From Neoarius graeffei (Eukaryota > Chordata > Actinopteri > Siluriformes > Ariidae): 64,000 bases of DNA. The notes under the pieces were generated by a model, which saw nothing but the letters and a program-made list of their open reading frames with translations, was not told where the DNA came from and ran no database searches. The position numbers and the translations under genes were made by a program. The stretch spans positions 14,437,656 through 14,501,655 of the forward strand of contig NC_083590.1 in NCBI RefSeq assembly GCF_027579695.1, written 5' to 3'. Positions 10,421-22,500 of the stretch are shown here, piece by piece (positions within the stretch are counted from its first letter, which is position 1; each line of letters begins with the position of its first letter).

Positions 10421-11268
10421 AGACATAAAAAACGTGCACAGATAGTGAGAGCTCGTAGCCGCAGCTGTTGTAGTAGAATTGTATATAGTAGGGTTTTCCA
10501 GAAGAAAAGGTAGAAGTAGAACCAGAAATAGAAGGCGGAAATATGGCGCTTGTCCGACAAAATGGCGTCTGTCACAATCTGGATCGGGTGTGACGTCACG
10601 TGCAAGCTCTCTATACTCCCCGCTCAACGATAAATTACAACTGTCTGCAAAAGCCTTGTCGCAAGAGCATGCAGAGCCCCTAACTCCCACGACTTCACTG
10701 TACCTTAAATGTACTTCAGCAAATAAAAGGGAGCTTGTGATCCACCCGGCTGTCCAAGTGTCTGACGGTGTGTGTGTGTGTGTAAGGATTTATTCTTGAC
10801 TAAGAAGGCATTAATCTATTTTGTAATAATAGCTATTACAAATATTATAGCTATTTTGTATAAGCTGGAAACAGTATTCTGCTTATTGTGGAAAATTCCA
10901 TTGCTATTGCCCTGTGCTATCAAGAATAGGCTGTGCGTAAGAAATGGCCTTTGATATCTGTCTGAACATTGCTATCATATCATATCATCAGAACATTTTG
11001 CTTATTATTTACAGTATATGAAATGTGTAATAAATCCTTACAGTGTGGAACCAGTAGAGTGGTGCTGCGGAGGTGAACCCATCACATTGCAGGTGTGACC
11101 AGTCACACTTACACTAGTGTAGTCATATTTCCATTATCTGTTTATGTTGTTAGGTTTAACAGTTTTAGTGCAGTTGTAGTAAATACAGTTTCATCATTGT
11201 ATAGTCCATTTTAGTCAGTAGGCTACTTTTAGTTGTAATATTTCATTTTTATATTTTATATCCTGGCC

Positions 11269-11532
11269 ATGCAGACATTAATCATTGCATTTATCTGTTT
11301 CAAAGATGTCAGGGAAGAAGCAAATGGGCATTCTCTCTCCGATGCAGAGAGGGTTTTCTCCATGGTTGGCTTCCATAAGACCAGAAACAGCTTGGCCCTT
11401 GACGGAACTCTCTCCTCAGTCATGGCTGTTAAAACGGCAGGCCTGGAACCGCTGTGTTTCAAGTGGGAGCCCCCTACCCCCGGACTGAAGGCCTCAAAAT
11501 CTGCCACCACTTACAACACACACCAATCATAA
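11269..11532 (+). pseudogene. hAT transposase C-terminal fragment
   Basis: The open frame contains NGHSLSDAERVFSMVGFHKT, then VMAVKTAG and FKWEPPTP. The (A/V)ERVFS motif and the hydrophobic 'VMAVK' region are typical of the hAT dimerisation domain at the transposase C-terminus. Upstream catalytic parts (RNase H-like DDE) were not found, so this is a remnant or a last exon. It ends about 90 bp before the CTTGAGAGCCCTG terminus, as expected for the 3' end of such an element. Confidence 0.65.
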
Positions 11533-11619
11533 CCCCCTCCACCACCACCCTCCCCAACACCACACCCCCCTCCCCGACAAAATCTCACTCTGAACTGACT
11601 TCAAAACTTGAGAGCCCTG

Positions 11620-11688
11620 TATATATTATATTATATTATATTATATTATATTATATTATATTATATTATATTATATTATATTATATTT
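11620..11688. repeat. (TTATA)n minisatellite
   Basis: About twelve units of a TTATA pentamer directly after the hAT right end. Confidence 0.9.
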
Positions 11689-13105
11689 CGGTGCTACAGT
11701 CGCTAAAGTGCAAACTACCCAAAAAAGTGTTTTCCAGTTAAATTCCCCCAAACTCTCTGAGTGTTTAATAGATGAGAAACTGAAGAGAGAAACTCGAATA
11801 TAGAACACACAGCCGATAAACAGCAGCTTTACAAGGAAGATGATTTCAGTTGCGCAGTTTTACTGCTGTTTTTACACGAGCTCAGTCAAATACAACCACA
11901 TTTCTCTCCAACACATTACTCACTTTTACTCAGCACTCCATGCTGGGCTTCATTAATCTCACCGGTTCTGCCTGGAGTTGGAGTTTTTATTATTATTTTC
12001 TCCCAACAGCAACATAACGGCGTCTCAGCTGAAAGAGAAACACTTTCACTTTAGGAGAACTGATTCACTCCGAGTGATGTGTCGTTCAGGGAATTAATCG
12101 ATTATTTGATTCGACTCTTTGAGATGAATTTTAAATAGAAAAAGCAAACAGTGAAATTGAAATGTTTACTCGGTCAGGGAGACTCTTGATGTTTTGTTGT
12201 TCTGAAGTTACACTGCAAGTCCAGTCCACTTTAATCACCAAGAAAAAGTGCTGTCATTAATAATAATCTCTCATGTGAAAAAGACAAAAGAAGGCAGCTG
12301 AGAAAGATTTCACATTTTATCCTGATTATCACATTATTTTTTTTCACAGCTACAATATGACCTCCCTGTAACAGCTGTTTCTGATACAGTGACTAAATAG
12401 TGTAGTATATTGGGTTTTTTTTCCTCTAAGAATAAAAAAAATCCAGAGAATTTAGACACCTGACGCTGACACACACCTGAAAGCAAGAAAAGCAAAGCGC
12501 ACCCAGGTGTTGTTTATTAGAGCTCTTCTAAATACAGGCCATTTATTTCAGTAAACGCTGCACACAGTTGGATGGTAGTGATGGTCAGATGAATCCGAGT
12601 CTTCGAATCATGTGTCGAGTCTTAGTGACAAATGAATCCCCGTCTCGAGGACCGTTTCTCCGAAATCACGTGACCTATGAGAAACCAAGAGGGACGAGCA
12701 GGCCACTGGGGCCAAAACTAATGAAAGTATGTAATGTGTAAGACTCGACACATGATTCGAAGACTCGGATTCATCTGATCATCACTACCATCAAACTGTG
12801 GAGCGTTTACTGAAATAAATGGCCTGTATTTAGAAGAGCTCTAATAAACAACACCTGGGTGTGCTTTGCTTTTCTTGCTTTCAGGTGTGTGTCAGCGTCA
12901 GGTGTCTAAATTCTCTGGATTTTTTTATTCTTAGAGGAAAAAAAACAATATACTACACTATTTAGTCACTGTATCAGAAACAGCTGTTATATACAGGGAG
13001 GTCATATTGTAGCTGGGAAAAATAATAATGTGATAATCAGGATAAAATGTGAAATCTTTCTCAGCTGCCTTCTTTTGTCTTTTTCACAAACAGATTTTAT
13101 GTGAG

Positions 13106-13140
<35 letters not shown>

Positions 13141-14618
13141 CAGGGCTGCCAACTTTTCAAAATTCCTTGGAGTGAGATTTTTTTTTGGGGGGGCGACGGC
13201 AAAATTTTTCCGCACACCGTAAGTAGGAATTTTGTATTCAGTTTGATATTCACTTGTCCCCCTGCATTCTGGTGTTTTGTCTGTGGGTCGTCCAGCTGGA
13301 GATGGACAATGAAGGGGGGGGGCGGGGGGTTTGAGATTTTGGATTTAGATGTTCCTGCATCCAAGTTAAGTTTTTAATAACTGTTGCAAAAATAAGATTG
13401 TCCCTCACTGACTATTCATTATGCATTTAAGGGCTTTCCCCACCACTGGGTTCAGCAGTGAAAATATCAGGAAAAATATCAACAGCAAAAGAACAAATAA
13501 AATGTTTAAACAGTAAGCAAAATGTGCATGTGATACAAGAAACATTAAAATGATTGCGTTTGAACAGTATTGAAACACAAAAAGCTGAACCTTGGCCATA
13601 GGTGGGAATGTGCACACAAAGTTGGGCTTAAAAATTTTGGTCATACTTAAATAGGCTATATTAATATATTTCTTATCTCTGTTTCTTATGAGTAATAGAG
13701 CATTCGTCAGGGCCTGTTATCTGACAAATATTCTCTACCTGTCTTGCCCTCTTTGAAACCCTGTCTCCTCAGTATATTGTTCTCTGTCTTTTTTTTTTTT
13801 TTATTATTCACAACAAGTTCAAGTTCTTTGATATTACAGGTGACCATGCTTTATTTACTTTAACTGAGCAATTACATACATCATAAGTAATTAAAAATAA
13901 ATACCCTGTAAATAAACAATAGGTATGGTGGCTAATGTCTCTTCTTGCATTTGTAATATTATCTCTTACTTGCTTTATTTTACAACATTTCCAGTATGGC
14001 TTCAAATAAAGTCAAAGTATGATAACATACAGTAAACAAACTAAAAATGCGCCTTAATAAACGTGTGCTAAGGAGGTGCTCTCCCGTGCTGCTTGTTGGG
14101 GAAGATAGAGGCTGTGGCACGGCAGGAGGCCTATAATGATTTAGCATGCCTAGTACACAGCTCTCGATATGGCATTAAATATTCTCACAACACTTATAGG
14201 CTAAAACGATTCAGAAACTTTATATAAGTTCATAATTACGCCAGTAACACCACACATTGGCGTGCATATGTACAAACCTGTCTGAAACACCCGTCTTCAA
14301 CTCGGACACCTTCTTCTCTCTCCTCTTCCTCTAAATTGACGGTAGGCAATTATCCAACTTCCGGCGAATGCAGCATCATTAGATGCGCCGCCTACCATAG
14401 GGGAGTGTGTACTGACGGAAACACCTCTCTGCCTGTTTAGCCGTGCGTAAGGCGTAATTGATCGATCGCGAGTGGTTGGTGCAATGCAATGGGTAGCCTA
14501 GATCAAAAGATAAACTAGATTTTTTTCAGCGTGAGAAATCGGAGGTATGGTGTGTGAGCGTGTGAAGACAGTCAAATGCGTGTGTCTCACACTCATTGTG
14601 TGAGAGTTGGCAGCCCAG
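13141..14618. mobile_element. Non-autonomous hAT element in the right arm
   Basis: It starts CAGGGCTGCCAACTTTTC and ends, inverted, CTGGGCTGCCAACTCTCAC. It lies in an (ATT)n tract, so the 8-bp duplication (attattat/ttattatt) cannot be placed exactly. It is 1478 bp with no transposase frame. Confidence 0.75.
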
Positions 14619-14641
14619 TTATTATTATTAATGACAGCATT

Positions 14642-15013
14642 GGCGGCACAGTGGTGTAGTGGTTAGCACTGTCGCCTCACAGCAAGAAGGTCCGGGTTTG
14701 AGCCCCGGGGCCGGCGAGGGCCTTTCTGTGCGGAGTTTGCATGTTCTCCCCGTGTCCGCGTGGGTTTCCTCCGGGTGCTCCGGTTTCCCCCACAGTCCAA
14801 AGACATGCAGGTTAGGTTAACTGGTGACTCTAAATTGACCGTAGGTGTGAATGTGAGTGTGAAATGTTGTGTCTATGTGTCAGCCCTGTGATGACCTGGC
14901 AACTTGTCCAGGGTGTACCCCGCCTTTCGCCCGTAGTCAGCTGGGATAGGCTCCAGCTTGCCTGTGACCCTGTAGAACAGGATAAAGCAGCTAGAGATGA
15001 TGAGATGAGAATG
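14642..15013 (+). mobile_element. tRNA-derived SINE with 12-bp target duplication
   Basis: It is full length, from GGCGGCACAGTGGTGTAGTG to a (GATGA)-type tail. AATGACAGCATT flanks both sides (14630-14641 and 15014-15025). Confidence 0.95.
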
Positions 15014-15359
15014 AATGACAGCATTTTTATTCTATTTCTTGGTAATTAAAGTGGACTGGACTTGCAGTGTAACTTCAGAACAACAAAACATCAAGAGTCT
15101 CCCTGAACGAGTAAACATTTCAATTTCACTGTTTGCTTTTTCAATTTAAGATTTATCTAAAAGAGCCAAATCAAGGTGTTGATTCGTCCCGATTTAAACG
15201 ACGTGTTAAAGCAGAAACTATGATTTAAAGCATAAAATATGAGTTAATGTGTCATTTTGTGCTGGCCTATTCACAACTGGCTGGAAAGCTGTGTTTCATG
15301 AAGCTTCATCTGGCCATCACAACTGTATGGTGTAGTGGTGTTGAAATTAATTCTTGCTC

Positions 15360-16397
15360 CACTCTGCTTTAAAAGAGACACTTTATTTCTGCATGCAGCT
15401 GGACAGATCACATGTTCAAACCATATACTGTACAAACTGTTGCATGGCACAAGCACATACAGGACACACACACGGCAGTCTCGATTCTCAGTCACAATTT
15501 GTCAGTGATCAGAACAAACATTTATGGCTTGTGTTTTAAACTCATACACCATATACAGTCAGAATGCAGCGTCTCTCTCTCTCTGACCCCCCACGGTTGC
15601 TCTGTACGTGTGTCGGCCCAAAATGTTATTACAGTTTTAGTTTGTATGTTATAACCTGTACATCTTAGTAATAACATTAATAACAACAAGCCCAGACTGC
15701 AGTCCTCAGAGGAATAAAACACTAAAGTAATAAAATACACACAGCACTTAAATTCACCTGTATTGCACAATGACTTCAATAAATTAAACAGTTTAATTCA
15801 GTAAACATGAGACATAAAATTAAACATTTTAAGTTAAACTGAATTCAACAAAATGTAAAAATCACCTCAGCGCTTTGACTTACTCGGGTCCGGGGTCAAG
15901 TTCACTCTGGCAAGCAAAAGGTTCCTAGGAATTTTGCCTGTCAGGAGTGCTAATGGTTTCACTTGTGAGCATCCTGTAACCAGGAAACTCAAAGATGGAA
16001 GCTCCGCCCCAGACAGTCCCTGATTGAGTGACACTATGGATGATGGAGCTTCATTATTACCTTGACATCAAAGGCAAGAAGTGGGGTTTAATAGATACCA
16101 CGCACAAGGGCGTGTGTTTACAGTACACGTAGGGTGCTCCACAGTCGGTGTTGTGTAACACACACACGTGTATAGATAAAGAGCGACAAAAAGTGCAGTA
16201 GACGGGTTTTCCTTTTTAGAGATGAATGGAGTCCACGTGTGAAATGTTAGCATTAGCGATGTAGCTCAAAGCGACCAGAAGCTAACTCGGACCCTCGATC
16301 ACACTCATGATTTACAGCTTTAATAAAATACAAACAAATCAACAATAAATAAACCAGGAGTCTTCTTACAGATGTCCGAGTCAGACCTTACTATTGT

Positions 16398-16432
<35 letters not shown>

Positions 16433-16446
16433 TGAGAGAGATAGAT
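15360..16446 (-). other. gga3: gga3 3' untranslated region (extent uncertain)
   Basis: After the stop the sense strand has a CA/TG microsatellite at about 16394-16423. Two candidate poly(A) signals are visible: ATTAAA at 16319-16324, about 125 nt after the stop, and AATAAA at 15382-15387, about 1.06 kb after it. The region between them shows no repeat family I recognise, which fits a longer UTR, but transcript data would decide. Confidence 0.45.
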
Positions 16447-16557
16447 CTACAGGTTTCCCCATCTTTCAGGCGGAGGAAACTGATCCAGTTCACCCACTTC
16501 ACAGTACTGTCTCTCCCCGAGGAGGAACATCAGCTTATAGCGCAGACGCACCTTCTC
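16447..16557 (-). CDS. gga3: gga3 exon 17 (stop codon)
   Basis: It encodes [20 protein letters not shown] and [16 protein letters not shown] followed by TAG. The C-terminus WGNL is typical of GGA3. The acceptor GTCTCAG follows a short TG run. Confidence 0.95.
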   Translation of the reverse strand, partial: EKVRLRYKLMFLLGERQYCEVGELDQFPPPERWGNL

Positions 16558-19500
16558 CTGAGACACACACACACAAGGATAAAGTGCAACAATAAAAACA
16601 CACTGTATTGTGGCTCTGAACAAGAAAACAGCTGGAGCATATCTCGTGTGTTTGTGGTCACCTTAAGCGGGTTAGCGAGAAGCATGACCTGTGTGATAGA
16701 GGAAGGGGGCAGGATAGGGTTAAAGGGCGTCAGCTCGGCTCCTGAGGGACTCTGAAGCTTCACCTTCATAGACTGAGAAAGGAAGAAAAAAAAACTAATC
16801 TCAGTAAAAACTCCAGAAGTGTCTCCTCAGTGTGTATCCTGGGACAAACTGCATATTGCGTGCGTCATAAGGTCATCCGGTGTGTGTGTGTGTGTGTGTC
16901 TCTATGTGTGACCTTCGGCACCGCGGCCTGTAGCTCAATGTTCTTCACTGCGAGAGGAGCAGTATTCAGCATGGACACCACGATGACGAGGACGTCCGGT
17001 CTCCCAGGAGGACACTCGGAGCCAAAGTGCAGGAGGACACGCACTCCGTCTTTATCGTATGCAGTCACAGGAAGAGCCTTACCTACACACACACACACAC
17101 ACACACACACCTCTATAACCTGTCTCATTACACTGATTAAATTAAACTTGTCTTTTTCTCACAAAATTTAATTAAACCTAAACTTTTCATAGAATGCAAA
17201 AGTAACCCTGAACATTTGAATTTAAAACCAGTGGAACAAAAGCAACATTAAACAATCATTAACATATTGTCGGCTTTAGCTCCTGAGAAAATTATGACCA
17301 AAAACAACCCCACACAACACCCAGCCTACAAACGTCTCCACACCTTTCCCCTTGCAAAAACCTCCACGATCTGCTGTTGCATTCAGGTCATATCAGAGAG
17401 GGAGGGAGGCGGAAAAACAAACAAACCCCATAATTCCTTCCAGCTCAGAATAAACCTAATTTCTGACATCCCAGCTGGGGGAAAATAAATAAATAAATGA
17501 ATGAACGAACGAACAAACCCCATCTTCTGACTGGGGGGGATGCAACTCCCACCTCAGACTGGCAAAGAAGAGGAAAGAAAGAAAGAAAAATAAATAAATA
17601 AATAAATTTCCACATTTGTCATGCAATTCCCACATTCAGATTGAGAAAATCTTACTTACGACCCGCTCCCACAACACCGATAACTCTAACTGTGCCTATA
17701 ACTCCAACTCTGACTGTCCCTCAGCCTGAATTTAGTTCCAGTCTGGAGCACAAACACCACAACTACAATTCCCACTACAATATCACTTGGTCCTGACACT
17801 CAGGAAATTAAACACATGCAACTTAGGAATAGTCATGGAAGTTTTTCCCAAGTAGTAACACATTATTTCGGGTCATACTGTACAGCTTGGACTCCAAAAC
17901 AACCCATGTACACACACTGGTGGTTGATAAAATATGGATGTGTCATGGACTACTGAAATATAATATAAAAAAACAAAAAAGAAGACAAAATATGGAGTAT
18001 TTATGGATTTTAATACGGCTACATCAAGGATGCTAATAAGTTACAGACTGGTCACGGACGTTTCAGTACATTACAGATTGGTTACGGATTTCATACGGAT
18101 GATGCATCACGGATTAAAAAAGAAAAAAAAAGTCAGTCTAAAATAATTAAAATGTTTGGACTACTGAAGTTCATAATTAAAATCTCTTACCTGCATTTAT
18201 ATGTTTACTTTCTTAATTTACTATAGATATTTCACAGAAAATCATATATCTGTGAATAAAAGATCCGTGCTTTGTATTATATTTTTTACTTTCTGTGAAT
18301 CTGTATTCTGTGACTTCATGATGCAACAAGGATGTACAAAAATGTTTGGGGAAAACAGCACGTGCTCAGATGACGTCATATGTAAACAATTAGCTGATTG
18401 GTTAGATGTTTTATCGGATCAGGTCCAGGCCTGGAAAATTTGCTCCAGAAGCAATCTCACTGATACGGATAAACCCAGGCCTGGGCTATAGGGATCGTTA
18501 TCGGTCTGGTGTGAGCACCGACCACATAAACTGCAGGGGACCCATTTATTTATAGTTATTGTGGAACCGAGTCTTTATCATCTTCAGACTGAGAGAACGC
18601 ACAATTCCCATTTTCCAACTAGAAAACACCACAATTCCTCAAAAAACAAACAAACAAACAAACAAACAAACAAACAAACAAACAAACAAACAAACAAACA
18701 AACAAAAACAAACAAACAAACAATAAAACCCCTCCTTTCTGACTGGGGGGAAAAAGTGATCATCTTTACACTGGAGAAAAATCACCGTTATTAGACTGTA
18801 TTATCCACCTCTGAACTGGGCTAAAACCTCAATTCCTACATTCAGACTGGAAGAAAAACAATTCACTACACCAGACTTGTAATACACACAATTCTCACCT
18901 TCTGACTGGGAAAGTGTTTTCAGTCTTTAATTCCTTGGATACGTGGGGATAAAAGTTTCCACATTATCTTTTAATGATTTTCAGATGCGATGCTACTGGA
19001 TCTGTTTCATGACATCACATATACATGTCCCATATACAGCTAGGTCCATATATATATTTGGACACTGACACAAATTTTGTTTTTTTTACCTGTTTACTGA
19101 AACATATTCAAGTTATAGTTATATAATGGACATGGGCATAAAGTCCAGACTTTCAGCTTTCATTTGAGGGTATCCACATTAAAACTGGATGAAGGGTTTA
19201 GGAGTTTCAGCTCCTTAACATGTGCCACCCTGTTTTTAAAGGGACCAAAAGTAATTGGACAATTGACTCAAAGGCTATTTCATGGGCAGGTGTGGGCAAT
19301 TCCTTCGTTATGTCATTCTCAATTAAGCAGATAAAAGGCCTGGAGTTGATTTGAGGTGTGGTGCTTGCATTTGGAAGATTTTGCTGTGAAGAAAACATGC
19401 GGTCAAAGGAGCTCTCCATCCAGGTGAAACAAGCCATCCTTAAGCTGCGAAAACAGAAAAAAACCCATCCGAGAAATTGCTACAATATTAGGAGTGGCAA

Positions 19501-22500
19501 AATCTACAGTTTGGTACATCCTGAGAAAGAAAGAAAGCACTGGTGAACTCATCAATGCAAAAAGACCTGGACACTCACAGGAGACAACAGTGGTGGATGA
19601 TCGCAGAATAATTTCCATGGCGAAGAGAAACCCCTTCACAACAGCCAACCAAGTGAACAACACTCTCCAGGAGGTAGGTGTATCAATATCCAAATCTACC
19701 ATAAAGAGAAGACTGCATGAAAGTAAATACAGAGGGTTCACTGCATGGTGCAAGCCACTCATAAGCCTCAAGAATAAAAAGGCTAGATTGGACTTTGCTA
19801 AAAAAAACATCTAAAAAAGCTAGCACGGTTCTGAAAGAACATTCTTTGGACAGATGAAACCAAGATCAACCTCTACCAGAATGATGGAAAGAAAAAAGTA
19901 TGGCAAAGGCGTGGTACAGCTCATGATCCAAAGCATACCACATCATCTGTAAAACACGGCAGAGGCAGTGTGATGGCTTGGGAATGCATGGCTGCCAGTG
20001 GCACTGGGTCACTAGTGTTTATTGATGATGTGACACAGGACAGAAGCAGCCGGATGAATTCTGAGGTATTCAGAGACCTACTGTGTGCTCAAATCCAGCC
20101 AAACTGATTGCTCGGTGTTTCATAATACAGATGGACAATGACCCAGAACATAAAGCCAAAGCAACCCAGGAGTTTATTAAAGCAAAGAAGTGGAATATTC
20201 TTGAATGGCCAAGTCAGTCACCTGATCTCAACCCCATTGAGCATGCATTTCACTTGTTAAAGACTAAACTTCAGACAGAAAGGCCCACAAACAAACAGCA
20301 ACTGAAAACCGCTGCAGTAAAGGCCTGGCAGAGCATTAAAAAGGAGGAAACACAGCATCTGGTGATGTCCATGAGTTCAAGACTTCAGGCAGTCATTGCC
20401 AACAAAGGGTTTTCAACCAAGTATTAGAAATGAACATTTTATTTACAATTATTTAATTTGTCCAATTACTTTTGAGCCCCTGAAATGAAGGGATTGTGTT
20501 TAAAAAATGCTTTAGTTCCTCACATTTTTATGCAATCATTTTGTTCAACCCACTGAATTAAAGCTGAAAGTCTGAACTTCAACTGCATCTGAATTGTTTT
20601 GTTCACAATTCATTGTGGTAATGTACAGAACCAAAATTAGAAAAATGTTGCCTCTGTCCACATATTTAGGGACCTAACTGCTGTATATGTACACTCAGTG
20701 GCCACTTTAATAAGAACTTGTTCTTAAGTCTCCTGTGTTCTTGGCTGCAGGAGTGGAACCCAATGTGTTCTGTTTTCTGTTGCATGCTGAGATGCTTTTC
20801 TGCTCACCACGGCTGTAAAGAGGGATTATACAAGTTACTGTGTCCTTCCAATCGGTCCATTTCCCTCTGACATCTCTTATCAACAAGGCATTTGTTTACT
20901 TTCCACCCACAGAACTATCACTGCTCACTCACTCGAGGTTTTTGCACCATTCGGTCTGTGTAAACTCTAGACTGTTGTGTGTGAAAACCCCCAGGAGATC
21001 AGCAGTTTCTGAAATACTTAAACCAGCAGTCCTTCTGGATCAAACCAACACCCATGCCACAGTGAAAGGTGCTCCTAATAAACTGGCTGGTGGTTGTATA
21101 TATATAAAATTAGAATAACTTATGCATGCATTTTACCCAAGTGTATGTTGTACTGATTATACTGACTGGTTTTGATGGAGTCCAGGGGAACATGCAGGTT
21201 GCTGAGGGATGCCTCGGAGCGCACCGAGTTTCCCTGGAGAGAGCGCAGAGGCGAGCCAGGCATGGTGGAGCTGATAAACGGATTGGACGAGGAGAGGGAG
21301 GAGGGCACAGCGAAACCCAAACCAACACCGGCGGCCATGGTGGGCTGACCTGAGACACTACACACCATAAAGCAGTAATAAAATCGCACCAGTCAAAACA
21401 ACACCACCACCACACACTGTGAGGAGCTACATCCCAAACCACATACTGTATACCAGATCCTACCTAGCAAACAGTTTAATAATCAGTTAGCTTCTGTATC
21501 TAAACACTTAGCGGCCACAAAAATGCTTTTTTGACTCACTGAAGTGTTAAACGCTAAGGATTATAGGTGATGTATGAGTTTGAGACACTAAATCCAGCAG
21601 TCTGTGGTTTGGGATGGAGCCACACTCATGTTATTTATTAAAAGACCAGCTTTTATCACATGTTCTGTTTATCAGTACATCAATTTGTACACTTGAGACA
21701 AAAAAAAGAAAGAGACACTTATAAGAATATTATTTTATTCATAGAATTCACATTGAGAATTGCTTTTGAGTGCAGACCTCTTCTTAACCCATGTTCATGT
21801 TATTACCCAGAATGCACTACTGTTTCAGAAATCTGCCTTTTTTTTTAAAATCCAGAACAGCACTGAGATGGAGACATGTGGGAGCAGGGTCTCACCTCTT
21901 CACCTCTCCCAGGTTCAGCATGGCGAGATCTTGCAGCCCCTGATTCACCCCGTCATGGTGTGTGGGGTGGCCTGAGGTGTGTGGAGGAGGAAGCGCGGTG
22001 CCTGATGATAGCACTTCATCAGAGAACAGGTCGAGTCCAGGAGGAGCAGGAGCCTGACAGAGTGGGATACCAGGTGATCACACGAACCCCATTTACAGAA
22101 AAGTTGGGATATTTTCCAAAATGCAACAAAAACCAGAATGTCAAGGGCGTATGAACTCATCTGGTCTGCCATCAAAACAACCATGATGACAAAAACATCA
22201 AACAGAACTGAAATGTGATGATGTGAGAGAGGACCAACCTCCACGACAAGCTCTTTACAACAGGATCATCAACAAAAGGACTAAATTTTGTTCCCCGAGG
22301 GAAGATCAACCCAAAACATCGATCAGAACTGAATTCGCATGATAAATGAGAGAGGAGATACAGTTCTAGTCAGAAGAAAATGTGTTAAGTGGCCTAATTA
22401 CTAATTTGTTTGCAAAAAATTGACAATACAACAACCAAGTGTTGTGCAGAAGGTCGAGTTCTTTCAACTCAAACAATCAGAACTGAAGTCCATTGAGAAC

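Larger units (their letters stand above)
8732..10612 (+). mobile_element. ISL2EU-like DNA transposon, copy 1 (AT target duplication)
   Basis: The left end is AGAGATCTTGCAGTCACGTG; the right end inverted begins AGAGAGCTTGCACGTGACGT. GCCATCTTGTCGG inside the left end has GCCATTTTGTCGG inside the right. AT lies on each side (8730-8731 and 10613-10614), and comparison with Harbinger copy A shows the empty site. Contents: a YqaJ-type first exon, a nested THAP element (9166-10030), and a CR1-like fragment on the minus strand. AT duplications plus THAP and YqaJ proteins are, as I recall, features of ISL2EU elements of the PIF/Harbinger assemblage. Confidence 0.75.
8255..10711 (+). mobile_element. 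Harbinger-like element, copy B, split by a nested transposon
   Basis: Left part 8255-8731 and right part 10613-10711 together correspond to copy A. Alignment with copy A shows the break in the sequence GCACGCCTAT/ACTCCCC, where the 1.88-kb AT-flanked transposon was inserted. The right part holds CAACGATAAATTACAACTG and GTCGCAAGAGCATGCAGAGC. Confidence 0.75.
3610..11619 (+). mobile_element. Candidate composite hAT element (ends 8 kb apart)
   Basis: CAGGGCTCTCAAG begins at 3610 and its inverse CTTGAGAGCCCTG ends at 11619, matching hAT-style inverted ends. A hAT transposase C-terminus lies just inside the right end. The interior is full of younger insertions. The flanking 8-bp sequences do not match, perhaps because the right side runs into a TATAT microsatellite, so the two ends might belong to different copies. 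Confidence 0.4.
12138..15146. repeat. Long inverted repeat (about 490-bp arms) interrupted by two insertions
   Basis: The left arm is 12138-12624, from AAAAAGCAAACAGTGAAATT to ATGTGTCGAGTCTTA. The right arm starts TAAGACTCGACACATGATTC at 12739 and runs outward to 13110, resumes at 14619-14641, then at 15013-15146, where it ends AATTTCACTGTTTGCTTTTT. The breaks are a hAT element and a SINE. The arms are nearly identical over long stretches, so this was a large foldback. Confidence 0.85.

Noticed and set aside
14642-14720. tRNA-like head sequences in the SINE copies
   Set aside because: They have A- and B-box-like sequence but are followed by the SINE body and tail and lack a proper acceptor stem. 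They are SINE heads.
16398-17171. Plus-strand ORFs rich in VCVCVC or THTHTH
   Set aside because: They are translations of TG/CA repeats and antisense to gga3 exons.
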